64,000 bases of DNA, from assembly GCA_944548615.1 (NCBI GenBank), contig OX155973.1, positions 4,001,921 to 4,065,920 of the forward strand. The letters run 5' to 3'. Position 1 is the stretch's first letter, and each line of letters begins with the position of its first letter. This document shows positions 20,850-30,695 of this stretch, in pieces. This DNA is from Micropterix aruncella. Its lineage: Eukaryota > Arthropoda > Insecta > Lepidoptera > Micropterigidae. The notes under the pieces were generated by a model. The model had not been told where the DNA came from. It did not search any database and saw only the letters and a list, made by a program, of their open reading frames with translations. A program made the translations under genes and the position numbers.

Positions 20850-20860
20850 TTGATTACGCT

Positions 20861-21680
20861 TAAATCCTATCGCCTATATATACTAGTCGCCGGGCGGCGA
20901 TCGCCCCATCTCCCTCTTGTCTCCGCTGTCTTCTTCACTCGGGTCGACCGCCCGATATACACACCGGCGGGGGGCACCGTACTTCAGTCGTCCGCCGTTG
21001 GCCCCCGCGAGCTGACGTCCCGTGGGCGGCGCTTGAGCTGCAATTGTGTCGTGTTTCGCACATTAGATTTTCGCACGTTTACCGCTTTTGGACGCCACCG
21101 GCGATCCCTCCCCCGACCTACTTTGCATTAAGTAGCCACCGGAAGTAAGGCTCCCGTCCGGAAAGTCGCTGGAAGCGGTCGTGTGAGCGCGCTAGTTTTT
21201 CGTGTTTTGAGTTCGTACTGCGTCGCGGCGCCCTCAGTTGAAACCTTCCCCTTCACCACCAGTCTCCGGACTGCCGTGGCACAAGATGAAAAGCTCTCTG
21301 CTGAGAAGTCGCTGCGATGTGGTTTTCGTTGTTTGTGGTGACGTTTTGCGTGCGAAACACGGCGGTTAGATTCGCGACGGTTTGTACTTTCTCTCTCATT
21401 TATCTCGATGTTTGCCTTTAGCTTCTCGTTGACGGCTTGATTGTGATGATTAAAATAAACGCCTCGTTGGAGGCACTTAAGACGTGTGTTGATTATTGGG
21501 CGTTCGGGGTAGGTAATCCTAGTGATGGCATTGCACATCGCCATCTCCTTAATTCCGGTGTCGCCATTGCACCTCGGTGACGCCACCTTCCTGCCGCTTT
21601 CGGGTGGAGTCTTCTTCCGGTCCTTTCCTTTTATGACATTTTGAGTAGGTGGGTTCTGTGTGTATTGTTGCTCCGCGACA
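20861..21680 (-). repeat. gypsy 5' LTR, main part
   Basis: These 820 bp complete the 5' LTR and end at GCTCCGCGACA, followed by the GACT target duplication. The copy contains the uninterrupted site CACCGTACTTCAGTCG used by the other LINE in the sister LTR. The promoter of the element should lie here. Open frames across it (20850-21131, 21128-21586) are the LTR copy of the pol 3' end. Confidence 0.93.
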
Positions 21681-21814
21681 GACTATTTTGAAACTGTTTT
21701 TATATTAAATTAATTTCTCTTTTTGTGATTTTTACTTTACCGAGAAGGTAAACTATTGTGATCGCGCATTTTTTTCAATTTTTACATTCTGACGCCCCCT
21801 CCCCCCCCCCCCCC

Positions 21815-22010
21815 AGACAATTAAGACCATTTCCAGACTGAAGTCGGCCTGTGTGCCTGTCTCTGTCAGTCTGTCAGTCTGTCTCTGTGTTTCTCCACGA
21901 TAGCGCCCAAACGCTTCACCCGATTGTGTTGAAATTTGGCAAGCAGGCATCTTTTGGTCATGGCAAGAGTTGAAAAGATCATAGATGAAATCGCTCCACC
22001 AGACGGCGCG
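21815..22010. repeat. dispersed repeat B, copy 1
   Basis: The order GATTAAGACCATTTCCAGA, a GTCTGTCTCTGTGTTT tract, CCACGATAGCGCCCAA(A/G)CGCTT, then CATTTGGTCATGGCA(A/G)GAGTTGAAAAG recurs at 22490-22615 and 24560-24735. It resembles the 3' end of a non-LTR element. A C run lies at 21794-21813. Confidence 0.65.
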
Positions 22011-22334
22011 CTAGTCCTTCTTTAACCTCGAAAAATTGGACTTACATTCTTTAAATTCGGTACACAGGGGCCGAAATCACTCTCATATACAAGCGACACA
22101 AATAATATTTAAAGTCCGCCATATAATAATTAAATAGTACGACTCCTAAAAGCGCCGCCTCCCACAATGCGTGGCTCGTTTAAAATTCGAATTCGTAGGC
22201 TCGCGGTGATCCGCGTTTGCAATTTAATTTTTAAATTGAATGAGTTGACGCGCGTTCGAAATTAAAATGTTCATTGTGTTGCGTCGTCAAGTGCTCATCG
22301 ACTTTATTTATGAAATGAATATTCAAAGGAAATA

Positions 22335-22385
22335 ACTCCCTGGCTACTTGCCGGGAAAGTCTTGGGGTAACACAACCGATTTTTA
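22335..22385 (+). repeat. GGCTACTTGCCGGGAAAG repeat, copy 1
   Basis: The phrase GGCTACTTGCCGGGAAAGTC followed by TTGGGGTAACACAACCGATT recurs with variation at about 22765, 26010 and 41850 on the plus strand and inverted at 44919 and 53926. Upstream, several copies share TTTATTTATGAAAT(G/T)AATATTCA. It appears to be one terminus of a widespread non-autonomous element. Confidence 0.6.
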
Positions 22386-22489
22386 TATAATGTAGAAGTA
22401 TTATTCTAAATCTAATTTATTGTGATTTTATTAAAATGTGTTTTTTTATTGTCTAACTGAATTCTTTTACTTTCCTGGCAAAGGACAGT

Positions 22490-22615
22490 ATTGTAACCGC
22501 ACGTCTGTGTGACTTTGTGTATGTGTGTGTGTATTCCTCCACGATAGCGCCCAAACGCTTCATCTGATTGAGCTAAAATTAGGCTTACAGCCATCATTTG
22601 GTAATTGTTGAAAAG
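22490..22615. repeat. dispersed repeat B, copy 2
   Basis: It shares CCACGATAGCGCCCAAACGC and CATCATTTGGTAATTGTTGA with copies at 21815 and 24560. It follows a (GT)n tract, as the other copies do. Confidence 0.6.
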
Positions 22616-22619
22616 ATTG

Positions 22620-23470
22620 TATATTACTTCAATCTCGAAATATTGGACTCAGAGGCTTGAAATTCAGTACACAGATGCGTCGTAGGGTCGAAACCACATC
22701 GGAGTGGTTGTGAAAGTTGGGGGGGGGGGGGGGGGACGGTAAAGGATTTGGCGCGGTGAGGAGGTTTGCTTCGCCGGAAAATCTTGGGGTGCCAACCGAT
22801 TTTTTATTTATTGCCCACTCGATTAGTTAATCTGTGGGCGATTAGCAATCTGTTTAAAATTTTATATATTAGACGTCTAAAAGGCAGGTTCCGTCTAAAG
22901 CGCAGTCCCTGTGGTATACCGTGCACAATCACGATAAAATAAAATTGAATTGAATTTGTAGAATTATATTGCCTTCCCCGTTTATATCAAAATATGAATA
23001 CTCGTAACTCCGCTGCCTTTTGGTTCTTGGACGTAAAAATGAGTTCATAAATACACCGCTTATCTTGCGGGTCCTGTTTCATTTAACCCCCTCTAAATCT
23101 CTCCTATTTTCCCCTACCAATCCCTGGGGAGGGGTTAGCGAGCGCACCGTCATAATAACAAGCGAACGAAACTACTGCTGCCTATGGCTTATTGCGCCTA
23201 CCATTGAGCGGAATTCATGATAATAATAATAATAATAATAGACGCTTTACATGTTTAGACAAGTATACATATACACAATGTGTGTAATGTACCAGTTAAT
23301 TAAAAAGAAAAAGAAACGAAAAGAGCGCCGTTGGTGGATGACAGCTCTAGTGTATAGCAGACCAAGAGTGCAACATTAGAGCAGAGCAAAGGCAACATTG
23401 CTCGACCTGACTGCCGTTTCAGAAAGTGAACTATTGTATTTCTAATTATTTTTATTACGGTTTTTTTAAT
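22620..23470. other. repeat-rich DNA, no gene seen
   Basis: A G run lies at about 22718-22735. A (TAA)n microsatellite sits at 23220-23240. No gene is supported. Confidence 0.5.
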
Positions 23471-24140
23471 AAAATACTATCTGTTGCCCGCGGCTTCGCT
23501 TTGCGAAATGTTTTGAATCGATTTGGTAATTTAAATAGGGTGGCGTTTATTTGCCTTTTTAAACGCTACCTTTAGATATATAGTGCAAGACGTCCCCTCA
23601 GATGCACGCTACCTATATCGTAGACGTGCGCGTCTTGTTCCTTGCCACCTGCGCCGCTTTCCGCTTAACTGGGTCAGCAGCCGCCGCCGCCGCCTGCTAG
23701 GTGTTTCGGGGTGCGCACGCGTTACTAATATTCATGCTATATCCATGTCTATACCACCTAAATCGTAGAGTAAATGGCTAATTTTATCTTTATTAACCAC
23801 CCGTGATAATGGATTATTTTATTTTGATAAGGATTCTTAGTTTATTGCTAATGCCTTCAACAAACACTGTCAACTTATTTTTCTTATTTTTTGAGACATA
23901 AAGCAGTTATTGTAGTTTAAATATATAACTTAGATATATGCTGTCGCTGACTTTTTTATAGATCTCTCTGAGGCCGATGTTTTGTCATATTATATTATTT
24001 ACACATATATCAAACATTGGTTATAAACTTATATCATCATATACTGTTTACACATATGTCATATATTGTTTACACAAATATATCAAACCGTTCGTCAGCG
24101 CACGCCGATAAAGCAACTCAACAGCTATTTTTTTCTCTTC
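23470..24140 (+). repeat. dispersed repeat C, copy 1
   Basis: It begins near CCCGCGGCTTCGCTTTGCG and includes GGTGGCGTTTATTTGCC, GCCGCCGCCGCCTG, GATAATGGATTATTTTATTT, CAGTTATTGTAG, GATCTCTCTGAGG and CGGCACACGCCGATAAAGCA-like blocks. The same blocks occur in reverse order on the opposite strand at 47000-47570. The copies are a dispersed pair. Its class is unknown. Confidence 0.65.
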
Positions 24141-24559
24141 ACTTGATTTACAAATATCATGATTTCGTATTGAAAACCAATATAGACAATAAAATAAAGC
24201 CTATAGCACTCGTCGATAATGGAGCTTTCTATTAGTGAACGAATTTTAGAAATCGGATGAGTAGTTTCAGATATACAAAATTACAAACATTACTTCTTTA
24301 TAATGTAAGTATAGATTGTGGGCTATGTATTTATCTATATAAATACAATATGTATATTTTCGGATTTTACTCAATCGGACCCTTTATTTGAGACTAAACA
24401 CGATATATTTATGTTAATTTATTGACGTTTGGATATTTATACATTTAAACAACTACTTACTTAATATTTTGAAGGGCAGTGGTGTAATAAAGCCTTCCGC
24501 GCCGCTCAATTCAATTTTTTTCGGTATGAAGTCTTAAAATATTCATGTTAAGCCTGACT

Positions 24560-24860
24560 GAGACGATTAAGACCATTTCCAGATGAAATTCTGTCTGTGT
24601 GTCTGGCTGTGTGTCTGTGTGCCTGTGTGCTTGTGTGTATTCCTCCACGATAGCGCCCAAGCGCTTAATCCGATTGAGCTGAAATTTGTTATGCAGGCAT
24701 CATTTGGTCATGGCAGGAGTTGAAAAGCTCATCCCTCATAAAAATATCCGAAATGGGCGGACACGCGAAGAAATAGGCGGGGTCAATTTTGTAGGGTTTG
24801 GCGGATACAAATCCAGCGTTGACGAAGCGTCAGGCGCAGATTCCATGTCTGCTCGCGCCG
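24560..24860. repeat. dispersed repeat B, copy 3, joined to another repeat
   Basis: 24560-24735 matches copies at 21815 and 22490. It runs into AAAATATCCGAAATGGGCGG and GGGTTTGGCGGATACAAATC, which recur inverted at about 35730-35830 and in part at 37430-37480. Confidence 0.6.
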
Positions 24861-24920
24861 GCGACCGGGCGCATACTAAACGTTCGATCGCATCGCTAGC
24901 ACAGAATATCTAACTTTGCG

Positions 24921-25220
24921 GCATATTTAGCGTTACGCTGAGAGTGATTTCACGTTTTAATTAATTGTAAATAATTTGAAATCGAAGACTATCGCGGTTG
25001 TTTGACATTATAAATAGGATAGAAAACGAATTTACCGCGTGAAATTTGTAGGGTCCTACAAATTTCACGCGGTAAATTCGTTTTCTATCCTATTTATAAT
25101 GTAAATAATTTAATGAAATTAAAATAAAACACACTCACCGCTTACATTGTAGGAGTAATCGCCCCTGAAAGTTTTCCAATTTTTTGAGTCTAAATTGTAA
25201 ACTGGTTCCTTATCGAGGAA
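24921..25220 (+). repeat. left arm of a large inverted repeat
   Basis: GCATATTTAGCGTTACG through ACTGGTTCCTTATCGAGG matches 27994-28253 on the opposite strand (for example CGCTTACATTGTAGGAGTAA). This left arm is longer because a 122-bp palindromic element has inserted at 24978-25099. The arms flank about 2.8 kb holding CR1-like fragments and a MITE. Confidence 0.7.
24978..25099. repeat. palindromic short mobile element, copy 2 (minimal)
   Basis: It starts GAAATCGAAGACTATCGCGG and then forms a nearly perfect palindrome from 25008 to 25099 centred at about 25054. The direct repeat TGTAAATAATTT (12 bp) lies at 24966-24977 and 25100-25111. Compared with copies at 4209 and 29143 it has lost the spacer and the ACGTTTCGG core, leaving the two outer arms back to back. 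Confidence 0.85.
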
Positions 25221-25287
25221 TTCGTTTAAAAACTTTCGTTCGTTTCGATTCGATTCGTCGTCGATTCGTTTAAGATCTTTAGATATG

Positions 25288-25870
25288 GTCAAATCAAATC
25301 AAATCAAATCGCATTTATTGTCTTCAAAAAACTTTACATAGTTGTTTAGACATTTTATATAGCCGCGTAATGTTAAAATAACTTTAAAATGTATACTAAA
25401 TATTTCATTAGAGACTCACCACATAATTGAGTTATATTAGATATTTATAACTACAGATAGTCATGAAATTATAATATTAAAATTAAATGGTCCTGTAAGT
25501 AAGAATTATAATTGATTATGGGAGACAATTAGAAATAATAGTAATAATATAATAATCAATAAAATGGTACAAATGTCAAGTTAAATAAAAAAAATCGAGA
25601 TGGAAATTGTCAGTAATCTAATTATAATTCGTTAATATTATATAATTCTCTGGCAATAAGGTAGCCTTTTAATTTCGATTTAAATTGGGTGATATTTCCG
25701 TTTCTACATATACTTTTAATATTCTCAGGCAGTTTATTGTAACACGCCATTCCAACGTAATTTGGATCCCTTTTGAATAATTCCAGAGATGGACGGGGTA
25801 ATGCTAAATTGTGCCTACATCTGGTGAAATGCGAGTGAATTTCTATTTGGGTCTTCGTTTTTCCTATGTT
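25288..25870 (-). mobile_element. 3' fragment of a CR1-like LINE
   Basis: On the minus strand, 25650-25860 encodes a reverse transcriptase C-terminal tail (RPSLELFKRDPNYVGM, CYNKLPENIK, FKSKLKGYLIARELYN). The 3' end is a short pentanucleotide tail, four ATTTG-type units at 25288-25310, as is usual for CR1-group elements. The 5' part is missing and no full domain remains. Confidence 0.7.
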
Positions 25871-26009
25871 TTTTTAATATTAATTTTATCGTCGTTCCCA
25901 GGTATCATGTCAACGCGTTGAATTCTCACAATCCACGTTCGTCGCCGACTATTTTTCAGTCAGTTCAACCTCCTTTCCGATGGGAAATCACGCTCAAAAT
26001 CCTTCCATA

Positions 26010-26065
26010 ATACCTTGGCTACTTTCCGGGAAAGTTTTGTGGTGACATAACCGATTATTTTCATT
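26010..26065 (+). repeat. GGCTACTTGCCGGGAAAG repeat, copy 2
   Basis: It reads TTGGCTACTTTCCGGGAAAG followed by TTTTGTGGTGACATAACCGA and is similar to 22335. Confidence 0.55.
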
Positions 26066-26422
26066 TTATTGAAATCTTTTTTGATTAGATTGACAGAAAA
26101 CCTTTATCAGAACATAACAGTCATTTATCATAACATAACACTAAGGCGACAGATTAAATCGATTTTTGTAAACATCCACTTACTGTGACCTAAGTCGGCT
26201 TATTCGCCAAGTGTGAACTAAGTGAATGCAGTGCCGGAAAATCCAATAGGCCAAGCTTAGGGGGCCGCGACAAGGGATCATTACAATCATATTTTTTAAA
26301 ATTATTTCTAGTAGAAAAAAAACATTAAATTAGCGAAACAATTAACCGCTGCCAGCCCGAGCGATCGTATTTTACACGACTGCCCAGCAAAAAGGGGTGT
26401 AATGTGTTCAGGGTTCATGTAC

Positions 26423-26722
26423 TGGGCCCGATTGCGTTTCTTTGTGAACTAAAACTAAAATTAGCCCAATCGAACGAGACAGAGCAATACGTTAGAGCGG
26501 TATATGAAACGAACGATCGTCGATAAATACTACCTGCCGAACTTATACTCGTCCGAATAAATTCGAGCATATTTCGTGCGGTGTAAGATTTGACCTTGGC
26601 GGGCAGTTTTAATGCAAAAAGTGACAACCGGTCATCTCACACTCCGCTCTAGCGTATTGCCCTGTCTCGTTCACACGGACTAATTTCCGATTTTAGTTCA
26701 CGAAGAAACGCAATCGAGCCCA
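26423..26722. mobile_element. MITE family A, copy 2
   Basis: This is an inverted copy of 7820-8108. Both termini are preserved: GGGCCCGATTGCGTTTC at the left and GAAACGCAATCGAGCCC at the right, giving terminal inverted repeats of more than 30 bp. Internal sequence is about as diverged as expected for an old non-autonomous family. No transposase is nearby. Confidence 0.8.
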
Positions 26723-26755
26723 CTATGTGCATATAAATAAAAATGTGCATACAAC

Positions 26756-27178
26756 AACACTGTTGGATCATCAGGTTACATATACTAGTATTTCTAAAAT
26801 ATCTGTAAAATAAATTCAATATCGTTTTTCAGTCAGACATTATTAATCAGTTTTCACTAAAAAATTTCATCTCTTAGTTATGTTGGAAATGAGCGCCATC
26901 TATCAGCGATCGACAAAATTAGTTATCACTGATAGTTGATATTTTTAACGATAGATGGCGCACTGCGGTGGTTAAGGCGCGCTGCTCTTCGGTGTAGTGT
27001 GAAAAACATAGGATGAAAAATATTTCAACAAATAATTAACTCTGGTCTCCCTTCAAAACGAATAAATCTTTCGCCTTTTACTAAAGATTTCCGTGGAGGG
27101 GGACACTCAAATGAGTCTTTAACAATTTTTTGTAGTGCCTGACTTTTAGTCAGGCCGTTAATTTCTAATGAAAAAGTA
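26756..27178 (+). repeat. dispersed repeat D, copy 1
   Basis: About 420 bp, from TGTTGGATCATCAG through GAGCGCCATCTATCAGCGAT, GGTCTCCCTTCAAAACGAAT to TAGTCAGG, recurs in the same orientation at 48601-49020. Part of it, ending near GTGGAGGGGGACACTCAAAT, is highly conserved between the copies. Confidence 0.75.
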
Positions 27179-27550
27179 GTTTTGTAATTACACGACTGCT
27201 TAACAAAAAAGGAGTATAATTTGTTCAGCTTTCATCTATGTATGTATATTTCTGTTCCTTTATTCCACCATGGAATATACATAACTCCAAATGCTTGAAC
27301 CGATTTTTCAATTTTTTTTCAATAAATTTATTCATAGAAAAAGATACATTTTTTAAAATATTACAATCTCGCCAAACTGGTATACAGTTTGTTGGCGAGA
27401 AAAACTCTTATTTTTCTAGTCTTACACTTCTAATTTTGTGATACAAAAATACATTATTAAAATATAAAAAACAATGCACAGCAGTATTACTACAGGCTTA
27501 AATTAGGCCAGTATTACTACAAGCTTAAATTATAGAAACGTATAACAAAT

Positions 27551-27922
27551 TTACTTATTACCACTAATTTCACTATAAACATCCAACAGGTAGCTTTTTA
27601 ATCTCTTTTTAAACATCTGTTTGCTCACGCTTACACAGTCTTCCTCAGATACAATAGTATTAAAGATTCTTGGAATGAGGTACTTTAACGTCCTTTCACC
27701 ATAGTAGTTGTTCGCTCTTGGTTCTTCAAATCTTTTACGGACTTTTTCTCTAACATTCCTATTGTACTGTATTGGTATTTTAAATTCTGAATTTCTAAAA
27801 TGCTCCATTGCTAGTAAGAATGTAATTTTTTCATGTATAGGTAATATATCGCATCGCTTAAACAACAAGTTATAGTTCTTTTTACATTGTGTTAAGGCGA
27901 CATGATACCTGGGAACGACCAT
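27551..27922 (-). pseudogene. CR1-like LINE reverse transcriptase, C-terminal fragment
   Basis: A 123-residue open frame resembles the thumb and C-terminal region of CR1-group reverse transcriptases (YYGERTLKYLIPRIFNTI, FKKRLKSYLLDVY). The catalytic FADD/YADD region is absent. It starts at a junction with the sequence TTAAGGCGACATGATACC, which is also a junction near 37487. It is a truncated relic with no expected function. Confidence 0.65.
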
Positions 27923-27993
27923 ATGTGAAGATTTTTAGTTTTATGAGTTTTTTGACAAATATAAGCAATAATTATAAAATGTTTCTAAGTGAA

Positions 27994-28253
27994 TACCTCG
28001 ATAAGGAACCAATTTACAATTTGGACTCAAAAAAGTTGCTCATTGCCTTGGACATTAAGGCTTTAAACTGATTTCGAAAACTTTCAGGCGCGTTTACTCC
28101 TACAATGTAAGCGGTGAGTGTGTTTTATTATAATTTCATTATATTGACTGGTTAATTCTCTATGGCAGGACCTAGCCACATTTTTTATTTAGGCCCTAAA
28201 TTAATTACAATTAATTAAAACGTGAGAGCGCTCTGACCGTTACGCTAAATATG
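27994..28253 (-). repeat. right arm of a large inverted repeat
   Basis: This is the inverted counterpart of 24921-25220, outer end CGTTACGCTAAATATG. It lacks the palindromic element found in the left arm and has its own extra AGGACCTAGCC segment. Confidence 0.7.
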
Positions 28254-29142
28254 ATTTGCCATTATAACCCTTATTGCAACATTCTAAGTTGTGCGCAAGA
28301 CGCTTTTTGTTTCTCAGCGCTGCGATCAAGCGATAGTCACCGTCTATACGGCGGCGCGGACGGACGTGGTTTCTGCGCTTGGCGCTCCGTCAACTCTAAC
28401 CAAAGTTTAAACGTGTTCTTTTATTTATTTCAACGTATTTTCTTGGTGGTATCTTCAGTGGTTCTCTGTATTGACTTCGTGAACGGGTAAGTAAGCATGT
28501 TTTTTTATTTGGACACATTTTATTCATTTTTATTTTTTGTATGAGAATAATACCGCCATTTTTCCGTCGTACAGTGAAACGCGCCGCGTCTCGCTGGCGC
28601 TTTGCAGTCGCGGCGTCGCGCGCGTCGTCGCGTTGCAATATATGGCAAATAGAGGTCTTTTTCGGACCGAAATTCGATAACTTTTTTATTTCTGAATATA
28701 GACTGTTATAATTTTGTACAAATGTAAAGTACATTATATAAAGCTTGAAATGTCATGTTTTTATTATGATGACTTTTAATGCAATATCAACAAAAAACAA
28801 AAAAAAAGGAAAAATCTTCAGAAATAGACTATTTTTTATTTTTTCACGACTGCCCAACAAAAAAGGAGTGTTGTGTGTTCAGGATTCATCTATGTATGTT
28901 TTCTGTTTCTTTATTCCACCATAACCTTTAAACGCTAAACCCATTTAGAAGAATGTGGTATTGTTAGAATCGTTTTATCATCCCGAGTGTCATAGAGTAC
29001 TTTAACTATCCAAATATCAAGTAAAAATTTGTCTAAATGTCCAAATCTCCAAATGTCTTGTTACTTGTAAATGTCTATTCATTTTTTTGACTAATGTTAT
29101 TATTTATATTTGTGTACAAAAACCAAACATTATATTTAGTCT
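28254..29142. other. non-coding DNA with a GC-rich repeat patch
   Basis: 28290-28400 and 28560-28640 hold GC-rich segments (GCGGCGCGGACGGACG, CGTCGTCGCGTTGC) that look like old repeats. One near-match to the second segment lies at 2330-2370. No gene is supported. Confidence 0.4.
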
Positions 29143-29360
29143 AAAATCGAAGACTATCGCGGTTGTTTGACATTATAAATAGGATAGAAAACGAATTTAC
29201 CGCGTGAAATTTGTAGCACCCGACGTTTCGGTGACGTTGCAGCCACCGTTGTCCAGGGTAGATTGACAACGGTCTACCCTGGACAACGGCGGCTGCAACG
29301 TCACCGAAACGTCGGGTGCTACAAATTTCACGCGGTAAATTCGTTTTCTATCCTATTTAT
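29143..29360. repeat. palindromic short mobile element, copy 3
   Basis: It starts AAATCGAAGACTATCGCGG, then arms at about 29171-29255 and 29278-29360. Each arm carries ACCGCGTGAAATTTGTAG and CCGACGTTTCGGTGACG. An inner hairpin of GTCTACCCTGGACAACGG type sits at the centre. Flanks TATTTAGTCTAA and TACTTAATCTAT agree at 10 of 12 positions and may be a decayed target duplication. Confidence 0.8.
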
Positions 29361-29592
29361 ACTTAATCTATTACAAAAATCAATATAAAAAAAATAATTA
29401 TTTTATGTTTAAGGAAATAATTATAAGAAATACTTTGAAATATTTTGATTACTATTAATTTGTATTACAAGCACTTTTTTCTAAAAATAATATTTCTTTT
29501 TTTCATAAAGTTACCATTGAACCATATTATGCTTAACGAACTTTGTGATCTCAAATGAGTTCGTTCCCCTTCAAAGGTCTAAGGTATGTTCT

Positions 29593-29662
29593 TCAAGTTG
29601 CTTCACATTTTTGCTATACGGTTTTATTAGAAACCGTATAGCAAAAATTTGAAGGAACTTGA
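29593..29662. repeat. hairpin, 32-bp arms, 6-base loop
   Basis: Arms 29593-29624 and 29631-29662 are inverted with about 3 mismatches, for example TTTTTGCTATACGGTTT. The stem length is within the range of a microRNA precursor but the loop is short. It could be a tiny MITE instead. Confidence 0.75.
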
Positions 29663-29956
29663 TGATAATGTAGTGGGTAGTGAACGGGTCTGAAGTATAC
29701 AGAATAGTATGAAATATATCCTCATTTGTAGCTGATCGAGAGTATTCTCTGCCATGATGTAGGCGATTTTTTAAATAATTTTTATTATGAGGTTCTTTCG
29801 AAACGTCTGAAACTTAATCAATAGGAAGCGAAAATCACGATTTAAAAGGAAATACGAGGAAGTGCGTAATTTAGATTTAAAAACTAGCAGCGAAAAAGTT
29901 TTCTATTTTAGTTCTTAATTAGTTATCTCCGAAATTATTCTTTTATATTTTTTCAG

Positions 29957-30063
29957 CAGCAAAGGCTATTAAATATGGGCAATAAAAGAATTAATAAACC
30001 AAGGAAACGATCATGTCCTGCATATTTAAAAAAATGCGGACAAAAACTCGTGCAATCGAAAAG
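29957..30063 (+). CDS. transposase-nuclease gene, exon A with start codon
   Basis: The acceptor TTTTTTCAG ends at 29956 and the exon ends at AAAAG before GTTCGT at 30064. The ATG at 29975 opens 29 codons plus two bases: MGNKRINKPRKRSCP and onward. This N-terminus is basic, suggesting a nuclear localisation signal. The split codon is completed exactly by exon B. The acceptor upstream implies a further 5' untranslated exon or a spurious site. This exon is inferred from splice consensus and reading phase only. Confidence 0.6.
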
Positions 30064-30146
30064 GTTCGTGTACAATTAAGGCGTGACCCCATTTCAGTAG
30101 TGACCTGCTGATTTTGATTCCAATGCGTTTGCCTTCTCATTTTCAG

Positions 30147-30222
30147 AGCACGGCAGGCTACAGAATGCAATGTATCAATGACAGAAAATGACAGTATATT
30201 ATCCAACATCCAGAAATCTACG
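30147..30222 (+). CDS. transposase-nuclease gene, exon B
   Basis: The acceptor CATTTTCAG ends at 30146 and the donor is GTAACT at 30223. The exon is 76 bp: one base completing the exon A codon, then 25 codons (ARQATECNVSMTENDSILSN and onward). It ends in phase 0, which fits both copies of exon C and exon D. A stub, TGACTTCAGAACAGAGGTAAAT near 30283, looks like a third, truncated copy of the exon C 3' end. Confidence 0.55.
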
Positions 30223-30432
30223 GTAACTTTTTATTTGTATATTTATAGTACCTAAGAGCTCGCGAATATATTGTTTCTCTGACTTCAGAACAGAGGTAAA
30301 TGCATATGTTTTAGATTTTTTCATAATAATATTTCTGTTCGATAGATGCCTATTAAAGGTTTGCAATAATTGTTTATGCGAAATGTAATAATGTTAAACC
30401 GTACAGAGCTGACAGCTTGCCAATATTTTTAG

Positions 30433-30516
30433 AGTCTACCTGATATGTGTGTAGGAGCTACGGAAAAGACACTAATTGAAACTGAAAACTCAAACCCCGA
30501 TGACTTCAGAATAGAG
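30433..30516 (+). CDS. transposase-nuclease gene, exon C1
   Basis: These 84 bp encode 28 whole codons (SLPDMCVGATEKTLIETENS, then NPDDFRIE) between TTTTTAG and GTAAAT. Being a multiple of three and phase 0, it can be skipped or included together with C2 without changing the frame of exon D. The acceptor is TAG rather than CAG and so may be weaker than that of C2. Confidence 0.55.
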
Positions 30517-30611
30517 GTAAATCTTGAAATTTTGTAAAGGCCAGATTCTTTCTTATGCGAAATATAATAATGTTAAACCGTACAGAGCTGACAGCTTGCC
30601 AATATTTTCAG

Positions 30612-30695
30612 AGTCTACCTGATATGTGTGTAGGAGCTACGGAAAAGACACTAATTGAAACTGAAAACTCAAACCCCGATGACTTCAGAATAGAG
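30612..30695 (+). CDS. transposase-nuclease gene, exon C2 (duplicate of C1)
   Basis: It has the same 28 codons as exon C1, with acceptor TTTTCAG and donor GTAAAT. It joins in frame to exon D at 30802 (GTGGAGGTC). The mRNA could therefore contain one or two copies of the acidic 28-residue segment. Confidence 0.6.

Larger units (their letters stand above)
8135..21680 (-). mobile_element. full-length Ty3/gypsy retrotransposon, CsRn1/Kabuki-like, with two nested insertions
   Basis: Identical flanks GACT lie at 8131-8134 and 21681-21684. LTRs begin TGTCGCGG and end CTCGCGACA in element orientation. After removing the two nested LINE insertions and one copy of each target duplication, both LTRs are 918 bp and the whole element is 5,846 bp. 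Gag and pol are both open, on the minus strand, and overlap in a -1 relation. The primer-binding site TGGTGACCCCG matches the 3' end expected for tRNA-Trp, and gag has a CHCC motif. In my knowledge both mark the CsRn1 clade, which includes Bombyx Kabuki. No envelope gene is seen. The near-identical LTRs and open frames point to recent insertion. Confidence 0.93.

Noticed and set aside
20850..21586. Frames 20850-21131 (+) and 21128-21586 (-)
   Set aside because: These are LTR copies of sequence that is the pol 3' end in the other LTR, not separate genes.
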